A stretch of 55,599 nt of DNA, from NCBI GenBank assembly GCA_902800215.1, contig CADCDS010000014.1, positions 1-55,599 of the forward strand. The letters run 5' to 3'. The notes under the pieces are model-generated. The model worked only from the letters and a program-made list of their open reading frames with translations, was not told the DNA's origin and ran no database searches. Source of the DNA: an uncultured Bacteroidales bacterium. GTDB lineage: Bacteria; Bacteroidota; Bacteroidia; Bacteroidales; Paludibacteraceae. The position numbers and the translations under genes are program-made. This document shows positions 52,101-55,599 of this stretch, piece by piece (position 1 is the stretch's first letter; each line of letters opens with the position of its first letter).

Positions 52101-53176
52101 CCGTTCCGGTAGTCGTCATTCCATCCCACATAGTAGTACGCACTATCCGAAGCCGGCACTTTCATCGGGGCGGTCTGGTAGAACTTCGTACTGCCTATCT
52201 GCTCCATACAGGACAGACGGTCCATCGTATAGATCTTCTTGTAACCCGTGAAGTCCGTCAGGTTATTCGACTTGCGGTAACGCACATAGTCCTGATCGTC
52301 GTATGCAAAGAAATAATTACTGCAACTGTTAATCGGTTCGTTCAATATATACAGACGGAAGATCGTACGCGGTGTCGGTTTGTGTTTGTCGTCCGCATAC
52401 GCATAGGCTGCGCGTCCCGGGTCGCATTTGATCTGACCGTTCGACCAGGTCTTCTGCTTATCCGTTGTGTTGAACGTCACCAGCGCCGCATTCGTGTAAG
52501 AAACAGGACTGTTGAAACGGGGGATCACCATCATATAGACCTCCCGGTACGTCATGTCTAAGAATCCCGTTCCCGTCGCACCGTTGAAACGGCCTTTGGC
52601 GGCACCGTTCGTTCCTCCTCGTCCTAAGGTTCGGTTCGGGTCAAAAGAAGTGACACCCTCATAGTCCGTCGGGATCACAAACACTACGTCGCATAACGAG
52701 TCGTTACGGATATCATCGCCCAGATCACCCAGGAACTTAAACAAGTCCTTCGAGTTCTTTTCCGAGCGCAACGTCTTATCGTCGTTCCAGATCGTATAAC
52801 TGATACCGCCTAAGGCATAGTCGGTACCTTTCGTCAAACCGCTGATAGTACTCGTGCAGACACGCGTCAGGGCCGAGTCCACCGTCCAGACACTCATCTC
52901 CGACGGCTCCGTCGCGCCCGCTGCTTGAGGTATCAATTTCAGGTAGTGACCCGCCTTATAACCCCAATCTCCTCCCGTATATCGGGTATAGTTATTGATA
53001 AAATATTCCTTCCCGTTGACAACGGTCGAGATCAAAATCTTGTCCTGCGGCTTCAGGTTCACCACCAAACCGCCGTCCGTCGGCGTAAAACCGACAGCAA
53101 ACAAACGGACCGATGCCAGCAGCAGCAACGACATCCATATTCCCTTTATTATTCCTCTCTTTATACGCATACGCAT
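43115..53176 (-). CDS. Giant secreted protein 2 (3353 aa), type IX secretion-like tail
   Basis: ATG 53176 (or 53170) follows the promoter at 53199-53230; a GTG at 53182 is too close to the transcription start. Signal peptide 'GIWMSLLLLASVRLFA' within residues 10-28. The N-terminal 'ILISTVVNGKEYFINNY' module recurs in variants near 617 ('SFMQGDKRYFL'), 867 ('MMVDGDTTYFHP') and 1150 ('VEDDGERYFIM'), so the protein is built of repeats. An InlB/Flg_new-type repeat ('GYTFYGWSKNANGSGDTI') lies near 565. From about 1600 on, the blocks align in order with giant protein 1 ('PTLSLREVFELRPW', 'YSNEWNNADNW', 'NVIRFLPGAAMG'). The end 'YKIIYNGNVYIIRNGHVF' and 'GERVR' is a T9SS-like tail of another subtype. 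Surface location is likely; the ligand is unknown. Confidence 0.85.
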   Translation of the reverse strand: MRMRIKRGIIKGIWMSLLLLASVRLFAVGFTPTDGGLVVNLKPQDKILISTVVNGKEYFINNYTRYTGGDWGYKAGHYLKLIPQAAGATEPSEMSVWTVDSALTRVCTSTISGLTKGTDYALGGISYTIWNDDKTLRSEKNSKDLFKFLGDLGDDIRNDSLCDVVFVIPTDYEGVTSFDPNRTLGRGGTNGAAKGRFNGATGTGFLDMTYREVYMMVIPRFNSPVSYTNAALVTFNTTDKQKTWSNGQIKCDPGRAAYAYADDKHKPTPRTIFRLYILNEPINSCSNYFFAYDDQDYVRYRKSNNLTDFTGYKKIYTMDRLSCMEQIGSTKFYQTAPMKVPASDSAYYYVGWNDDYRNGSSPGAGVESEPLGESTSKSLFTKIRELPMKDLAGKFAPANAYGRMVIDATSAVDNLDVRFKPAGYFLKVSTGKNVRMKPNADSTVWTTQDMWTIDGSWTGHTIKATLMTGPEFSEEDPGADVTEWSVPVAGEDVPVKDHDDQTPAGLSGYAQITVTDATHTNGNIVFLPANLGKHLHYSNNGFLGDTVPDQYPIGESDEVTIQAPRIKEGYTFYGWSKNANGSGDTIHIGDPYTITTAADTLYALATYNGTLQVAISFMQGDKRYFLTHPNSSAPRYARARHFDNWEETWQGMANAENTDPNYVSTFEVRCPKDHIKAKDGDIDDLYLKEHALDPRRYTMRGYEDAIIFYENFSPAHDEYLGLYYQDPNTILANNTWAGLFETTATETATSWPDYRTPYIPHAKLKSTRYVYEADPEGHPDELTLKERSNSDKPWVYYDPTKNQFDGVKTKEAATDFELSAVVVADAHYVVIPDTTEEWKEQITFGYHKNEHIIEPVWSKLIGKQFLACMMVDGDTTYFHPNRKKIYTTPQELYLSSDFRLSQNFEFIRDSRVATAISEGDSVMRQETSDYWHNDIVSGFNSPMNIKNKAGEYIDIVDTFRIRLSHGGISKIKEYRGRWKKVDERDGLTVSADGTSRHRDVIVTTKTYHYADTTTHLELTPEFESYSIGPLENQTTTINFTLTNVTTHNLKDRENNTIRTEIIGTPDTIKSGWGMYQGEGTDYCQLRNDTDMHITTAAEQHIILTVIDENTTGVNYDTLIVKKIKVGGEDKAVDVRIPLTQAAMQGNELIWSVEDDGERYFIMAGSEGLIFRQFTQRESTLYKRNKTDVLIKGSKNAANNDDGYITPWTYAYPNKAEHPDQLTLFAESHVNKYFAVRGTPGTPGVGDAATTLTYTIERTYTNDNANYEEVVKLKVGNEWLKFTGGETPALSLVANSGEASTFHWGYLQQEYSLLNNGTYPSQNEAVFGYNSAASTSIQTRYKAYREYTMLLNNQQVDLCREEEADIADLKTGSLDWKITYSITKTDDSRFDANASGLGISTTESTLVTTIAPGSATSPKGVQIAGTYVDIVDTMVVTLSTTATHTYRFKGDWSGYSSISDANLKIPLVRKTYHDIPYDSLVCMIIKGQMGYTFPATLTTSGVGKNDEYTFRLSTLRRTGTHVVDADGNIVDVQSPTEAFVNTSGDVHLRNKYLAEVRLVDEYGNTPTWCEIQSKEDTTITVKCLANGIRAPRSAYIYLAYIVMIGGDMHFVNAKLTVSQTSLFASGSNQVLVHSSGASGDEPMANGMQQVHANRRIIYYYPDEDVELPVRERAFYGWWRWYRESANPNQVEADIPDSDWRKKPENTGRYNNAFKTIGDTIWNDPKDHSKGYKVVTMGRWTVFHYKSRDYGNKADPPAKNPRIAPPSTAYGARPYRTDTIAVDISNYYDKLPMSVSQKNQVDVAKLDTMRHIPEPTLSLREVFELRPWTEMADTLEHYKDTIGREHSKYRNMKYMEDHVMMAPIGNALLLRTEQRYNLANLESQGFSDSQLGYYMRDDNWSTWSANAARQDSIIWLGGWDAECKWYFFNPSDSTYSECTYSLTKENDFLSVPAKTSISAGHEFDTVYYCLRARSKATEGLGTKESPDVTDDKGAYMFNICRYKIIYHNPDKYGPVKETTNKGVTKAIITNTEIEQRYDVLERLNFDYIQPGKNYHVYPHPLPWADASYGYTYPETSDLPHNRYHDESNFPNHGEYGLINRIPYSTYWHKMEQHGGAENGYMIYCDGMASAGQVAALTLETNLCAGQKMFFSGYVGNPSSQTGKSDPNFIFSVQGMTDEEDAEWEDITSYMTGDIKPSNQWYQIFFPIRHIKEGDVEYTHFRVRIYNVANSFDGNDFIIDDMCIFATKPPLIAYQAQTTCSDYGKSETDTHVLLRIDYQGITGEGYNNANVYYTVRQKTRAGVYSFVNMTDHYLNEETHEGEGAKVSVCGKIYIPAKDYEPQDKDSIYQNMNDLIARFDATKESGSIVREGYIYEILEGDVRPVKYIVHNARMLSQNDYTVHISGTYGELLNSICGMTSHLKISNRMVLELNGEEQPEMEQLGLCANATYDISLRVKGSMYQDSVAPIDVQGSCVNDWLLYGDTAEVSSLARYGYKYSDIVKVVSNILRYAPMSAHEENHNQFAPNLAAIDRAELNRVQTEYSHQELTLGVDPYALIDSLVTKGFLQLYKPKMTATVMTGDSLQFVILPIVGTGSQEVTEARVEVCPNPILIKLKPNKEDKAPLMVGGLNRDSTEMMQPVNVLVNEITSRTSFKLRVDSIMPNVGIYSIDLRYTDDPEFRPGVHTLRLTPDRKYPSEGYYVKGDSISLQPAAGNNYQMRAGYNYTFDIVMQTLLGLLTLENGCEVGTVPFTLSIVPNYVRWNPQSAYSNEWNNADNWIGIDEHDEPIHEEAHFVPMTGTNVLIPKMENGMPYPVVPTIPTTRKDSVQKVNFEYNNCNVIRFLPGAAMGQQQRIHYTDAIIDMSMPYEKWALRSAPIKGMISGDLYMANADLLDETPLWEVSEFDHDGRTYKTGNGSFWLSVFSRNTEHVAQEGREERTAAADWSKVTNGMTLPLMPGQGWAVFGKATSGKDAVVRLPKNDDKYYYYGTYGEQLHDIYEQNLQALRNSAELADGEAGKLAFHPVGDVQGYTLTNDESKVTTLFVFGNPTMGYIDIWGFVADNCLVEEIDYVNASGVYTTVSKSTATATSDVISNQERYLPPMHAMVVKVSAERASLSLNLYTNRVVTETSQVKPWNRACGEGESEAIARAPQRGGETLRKGIMTVTVKNPVSARCTSRLLLGQGYHADIRDGEDAVLTTLNIDKFSMTNTPTTPFNIYAIEDNCGLSIDLLDSITNVPISFYMSDLPAPYEPVTQIWFTGVNNIDGQLVLYDALMGTERAIIDGICLNIETPEQNHQRRYYIRRRGFDPEHGSGGEIPTGVEPTEQYEEQAYKIIYNGNVYIIRNGHVFTMMGERVR

Positions 53177-53198
53177 ACACACACAACAAAAATGGCTG

Positions 53199-53230
53199 CA
53201 AAATTACAAAAAAAAAATGACATATGCAAG
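53199..53230 (-). promoter_or_regulatory. Promoter of the giant gene 2
   Basis: Minus strand CTTGC (53226-53230) and TAATTTTG (53199-53206), 19-bp gap. A GGCATATGCTTGCATATGTC dyad surrounds the -33 box. Confidence 0.8.
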
Positions 53231-53265
53231 CATATGCCATTCTTTTTGCAGATTTTTCTGCATTT

Positions 53266-53286
53266 TAGCCGTTAGCCATTAGCGAG
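53266..53286 (-). repeat. GCTAATGGCTAACGG repeat (R3-like) at the P2-B end
   Basis: Minus strand GCTAATGGCTAACGGCTAAA. It adds one residue to P2-B relative to P2-A (SLANG versus SLNG) and supplies the stop. Confidence 0.7.
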
Positions 53287-53658
53287 GCTCTCATCGTACT
53301 GGTCGCCGCAGACTTTCCAGTAATAGGCCTTGAGGGTCTTCTTACCGCCTGCGAGGTCTTTCTGCTCCAGGAAGGCTGCTTGGTCAGCTGCGATCTTGGT
53401 GAGGTCACCTTTACGCTGCTTCACCATCGCGGCCACGGTGCTGAACCGCAGACGTGCTGCTGCCTCATCCGCCGTGATCGGGGTGGTACGTTTCACTTTC
53501 TTCCGGAGATACAAGCGGTTGCATTGGTTGTTCTCCGTCGGTGCTACGCGGTGGGTACCAAGCAGCATTTTGTTACAACTGTGTTGGGGATTGTTCCCCG
53601 GTTTGCTCAATGCGCCGGATACACTGTCAATACCGGCGCTCCATTCTACATGTGCCAT
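53272..53658 (-). CDS. P2 protein, copy B (128-aa 'NG' family)
   Basis: Almost identical to P2-A (6540-6923): same 'MAHVEWSAGIDSVSGALSK' start and all motifs, with Asp to Glu, Ala to Gln and one extra Ala near the end. It precedes giant gene 2 in the same way as P2-A precedes giant gene 1. As an inverted, near-identical pair about 46 kb apart, the two genes are the only long homologous arms I see in the window. Function unknown. Confidence 0.8.
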   Translation of the reverse strand: MAHVEWSAGIDSVSGALSKPGNNPQHSCNKMLLGTHRVAPTENNQCNRLYLRKKVKRTTPITADEAAARLRFSTVAAMVKQRKGDLTKIAADQAAFLEQKDLAGGKKTLKAYYWKVCGDQYDESLANG

Positions 53659-53695
53659 AAATTTCGTTAAGATTTAGATTGTTAAACATAACCCC

Positions 53696-54085
53696 TTACC
53701 CATTCGCCTGATCGTACGCCTCCGCCTCGATCGCCCACAGATAGCTCTTCAGGGTCTTTTTACCTTCCGCGCTGTCCTTCTGCGCATTGAACGCCGCCTG
53801 ATCTGCAGCGATCTTCGTCAGGTCGTGCATACGGGTGTTCACCGTCTGACTCACCGTCGAGAAACGGAGCCGGATAGCGGCCTCTTTCGCACTCACCGGA
53901 GTGCTGCGCGTAATCGAATTGAGGTCTCGCAGGTACACCCTCGAGCAATCCGGATTCGTGGTCGGCGCCTTACGGTGGGTCGTCAGCACCATCTTCTGAT
54001 CCGCCGCATGCGGACTCTTCTTGTTGATCTTGTTCAGCGCACCCGATACCGTCTCAAACAGGGGTGCATAACTCGCTTTTGCCAT
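53696..54085 (-). CDS. P1 protein, copy B (129-aa 'NG' family)
   Basis: Starts 'MAKASYAPLFETVSGALNK' and matches P1-A along its length with many substitutions ('VYLRDLNSITRSTPVSAKE', 'LTKIAADQAAFNAQKDSAEG', 'KKTLKSYLWAIEAEAYD', ending NG). Its second half ('RLRFSTV', 'DLTKIAADQAAF') is closer to P2 than the same part of P1-A is, which hints at recombination between P1 and P2 genes. It lies 37 bp upstream of P2-B. Confidence 0.75.
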   Translation of the reverse strand: MAKASYAPLFETVSGALNKINKKSPHAADQKMVLTTHRKAPTTNPDCSRVYLRDLNSITRSTPVSAKEAAIRLRFSTVSQTVNTRMHDLTKIAADQAAFNAQKDSAEGKKTLKSYLWAIEAEAYDQANG

Positions 54086-54155
54086 AGTTAAAATTTGGTT
54101 TTAAATGGTTAATAATGTGCATTTCGGCGACATCATTGTCGCCGGGTCCGGGTCC

Positions 54156-54184
54156 CGTAACCGGTAACCCGTAACCCCTTACCT
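54156..54184 (-). repeat. GTAACCGG-type repeat (R4) before P1-B
   Basis: Plus strand CCGTAACCGGTAACCCGTAA then CCCCTTACC. It supplies the stop of the 54179 gene. A GGCGAC-N6-GTCGCC hairpin lies at 54126-54143 beside it. Confidence 0.8.
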
Positions 54185-54388
54185 CTTTTTGACGCCATGG
54201 TACTCCTCCACGGTCTTCATCTGAATCGTCGTGCTCGTTTTCGCCGAGTCCTGTGCCGTCGTGTACGTCGCGGTCGTGTTCACCGTCCGCCATACCTTGC
54301 AACTCGTCATCCCCAGCGCCACGGCACAACACGTAAGGAGTGCCAAGACGATCGTCTCAATGATTTTGTACAATTGTTCGTGACTCAT
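54179..54388 (-). CDS. Smalltalk-like peptide, copy B (69 aa)
   Basis: Start ATG 54388 overlaps the end of the DUF5675-like gene by 32 bp. 'LYKIIETIVLALLTCCAVAL' followed by 'GMTSCKV' is the hydrophobic helix and Gly-x-Thr-Ser-Cys ending typical of Bacteroidetes smalltalk peptides. Here about 40 polar residues follow ('TTATYTTAQDSAKTSTTIQ'). The TSC could be a lipobox, since the helix before it would work as a signal peptide. Position matches the 5873-5986 peptide of copy A. Function unknown. Confidence 0.6.
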   Translation of the reverse strand: MSHEQLYKIIETIVLALLTCCAVALGMTSCKVWRTVNTTATYTTAQDSAKTSTTIQMKTVEEYHGVKKR

Positions 54389-54587
54389 AGATTTCCAAAT
54401 AAATAGGTTCTTTATGATTTTGTTCCTGCAGGAGAATAAGGCAGTCCGCATTCTCCAGTGTCGGTGCGATGGGGGTGAGGTATTCACGATAGATACCTAT
54501 GCTTCCGGAATAACGGTGTTCCACCGAATAGATCGTTCCTCGAACTGCCTTTCCGGCTCTTTCTTGTCTTATCAACTTGTAGTACAT
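54357..54587 (-). CDS. DUF5675-type protein, copy B, core missing (76 aa)
   Basis: Starts 'MYYKLIRQERAGKAVRGTIY', matching the start of copy A ('MYYKLIR...KAVHGKLY'), and shares 'PTLENADCLI' with 'DTLENADYLI'. After that it diverges ('LLQEQNHKEPIYLEIYES') and ends, so the conserved His/Cys DUF5675 core of copy A is absent. It is either a decayed copy or a shortened variant that keeps only the N-terminal part. A promoter lies at 54661-54693. Confidence 0.6.
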   Translation of the reverse strand: MYYKLIRQERAGKAVRGTIYSVEHRYSGSIGIYREYLTPIAPTLENADCLILLQEQNHKEPIYLEIYESRTIVQNH

Positions 54588-54608
54588 ATACGTTTCATTC
54601 GCTTATTT

Positions 54609-54650
54609 CCAGTTAACCAGTTGACCAGTTGACCAGTCGACCAGTTAACG
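54609..54650 (-). repeat. AGTTGACC tandem repeat
   Basis: Plus strand units CCAGTTAA / CCAGTTGA / CCAGTTGA / CCAGTCGA / CCAGTTAA, in the leader between the promoter at 54661 and the 54587 gene. Confidence 0.85.
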
Positions 54651-54660
54651 TTTTCGAGTG

Positions 54661-54693
54661 CAAATATATACCAGAAATGAGCCTTTTTGCAAA
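54661..54693 (-). promoter_or_regulatory. Promoter of the DUF5675-P1-P2 unit (copy B)
   Basis: Minus strand TTTGC (54689-54693) and TATATTTG (54661-54668), 20-bp gap, the same spacing as the copy A promoter at 5145-5177. Confidence 0.75.
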
Positions 54694-54725
54694 TTTTTTA
54701 CCAAAATTCTTTCAAACTTAGTTCA

Positions 54726-55118
54726 CTACTTCACCGATTCATTCTCGGTGTTTTCCCGATGCATACTCGGTCCTTTCTCGCCTTCGTAGTATGCCGACAT
54801 AATTGCTTTTTGTAACTTCGTCGGAGCCTTTATCTCCGGCGATAACTTCGCATACAGGTAGCATATCCGGTCACGGATCTTCTTCCGCTTTTCTATCGCT
54901 TCTAACATATCCTCCATCTGCGATTGAACCAGCACCACACACCTATCTACCATCGTCCGTTTCTTGTACTGTGCTTTCTGCTTTCGCGTCGCGTTCTTCG
55001 GCAATGCCGGCTCACACCGTTTGCTCATGAAGGTACGACCGTTACGCGTAAAAAATGTCACTTCTCCTATTGTGCCCGATATACACTCTATACCCGGCAA
55101 TAATTTTATTTTTGCCAT
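54726..55118 (-). CDS. SG protein, copy B (130 aa)
   Basis: Starts 'MAKIKLLPGIECISGTIG', then 'EVTFFTRNGRTFMSKR', 'LPKNATRKQKAQYKKRT', 'VDRCVVLVQSQM' and 'LSPEIKAPTKLQKAIMSAYY'. It is homologous to 4431-4859 through all of these blocks, with a different C-terminal tail. It lies 5 bp after the 55124 gene stop and ahead of the copy B promoter, the same order as in copy A. Confidence 0.75.
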   Translation of the reverse strand: MAKIKLLPGIECISGTIGEVTFFTRNGRTFMSKRCEPALPKNATRKQKAQYKKRTMVDRCVVLVQSQMEDMLEAIEKRKKIRDRICYLYAKLSPEIKAPTKLQKAIMSAYYEGEKGPSMHRENTENESVK

Positions 55119-55123
55119 ATTGC

Positions 55124-55501
55124 TTAAAAATTTAATGGTTTAACATTTGTCATTTGCCATATTTTGGCTTCGTCTAAGGTGAAGATACCGGGATTGCCTT
55201 TGTGTATGGCACTAACTAAAGGTGTTTTGTCTTTCATAAGACGGTTGATGTACGGTCGGCCGTTCCAATTCGTAGGATACGGATGGCAGTTGGTGATGAT
55301 ATCCCGTGGTGTGCCGTAGAAGGGTACATGGCGCCATTTTTTATAGAGACAGTACAGATAAAGCCGTCGTTGTTCTTCGAGTGTGAGCCGATACCATTCA
55401 TTGATCGCCGTGCTGTAGGAATAACGATTGTCGGGGTCGATGACTTTCCACAGGTGTACGATGCTGCCTTTCTTATTCATTACGTCATCTATTGTTTCCA
55501 T
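55124..55501 (-). CDS. Unknown cassette protein (125 aa)
   Basis: No recognised domain. It is helical and aromatic: 'AINEWYRLTLEEQRRLYLY', 'CLYKKWRHVPFYGTPRDI', 'PYPTNWNGRPYINRLMKDK'. It precedes the SG protein gene and is probably co-transcribed with it. Copy A has an initiator-like gene at the matching place, which is not similar. Genes further upstream lie outside the window. Confidence 0.6.
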   Translation of the reverse strand: METIDDVMNKKGSIVHLWKVIDPDNRYSYSTAINEWYRLTLEEQRRLYLYCLYKKWRHVPFYGTPRDIITNCHPYPTNWNGRPYINRLMKDKTPLVSAIHKGNPGIFTLDEAKIWQMTNVKPLNF

Positions 55502-55599
55502 AAGAAAAACCTTTTTAAATTATTTATAAAAAATAATTATTTTTAGAAAAAGATTAAAGGTACTATCCGAATGGTTTTCTCTTTGCTTCTTTCTCTTTT
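55502..55599. other. AT-rich upstream region at the window edge
   Basis: Very AT-rich, with TTATTTATAAAAAATAATTA near 55519-55540 and a weak minus-strand TACCTTTA box near 55556-55563. Probably the leader of the 55124 gene. No gene is seen. Confidence 0.4.

Overview
The window looks like a Bacteroidales (Bacteroidota) chromosome of roughly 50% GC. Evidence: promoters of the TTTGC / 19-20 bp / TAnnTTTG type, no classic -35/-10 boxes, two giant proteins with type IX secretion-like C-termini, a hybrid two-component regulator, and lipid A, menaquinone and DUF4491/DUF4827 genes typical of the order. I cannot name the species; a Paludibacteraceae-like gut or rumen lineage is only a guess.

Layout. 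1-6.9 kb (+): a partial WYL regulator, then a phage- or plasmid-like run of small genes: an unknown protein, a small membrane protein, an HNH protein, a Gp157-like protein, a winged-helix protein carrying five 21-bp-spaced palindromic iterons inside its own gene, and a cassette of small proteins (SG protein, membrane peptide, DUF5675 protein, tiny smalltalk-like peptide, two 'NG' proteins P1 and P2). 7.1-16.5 kb (+): a 2548-aa secreted protein, a small membrane partner and a lipoprotein-type PLP decarboxylase. 16.5-24.2 kb (mostly -): stress and housekeeping genes (glutathione peroxidase, msrA, flavodoxin, HAD phosphatase, AraC regulator), a cobalamin riboswitch left with only an SDR deletion scar, and a YhcG nuclease flanked by direct repeats. 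24.2-30.6 kb (+): rsfS, ftsH, an M16 protease, surE. 30.6-43.1 kb (-): lpxB, glmM, a DUF4827 lipoprotein, a hybrid two-component regulator, rfbA, menA, a GH53 galactanase, a DUF486 protein, ttcA, preA. 43.1-55.5 kb (-): a second small membrane partner, a 3353-aa secreted protein, and a second copy of the small-gene cassette facing the other way.

How it fits together. The main system-level signal is that the cassette [SG protein - DUF5675-type - smalltalk-like peptide - P1 - P2 - giant secreted protein - small membrane partner] occurs twice, in opposite orientation, about 46 kb apart. The P2 genes are almost identical and could act as recombination arms. The second signal is a set of short tandem or palindromic repeats (GTTAAA-, GGCGAAAGG-, GTAACCGG-, GATACCGG-, GTAGAAA-, GTTGACCA-type) at most operon junctions, where they supply stop or start codons. 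Similar units also sit in frame inside several conserved genes. The third is a lambda-O-like arrangement of iterons plus an AT-rich stretch inside a putative initiator gene. No tRNA, rRNA, CRISPR array or transposase was recognised.
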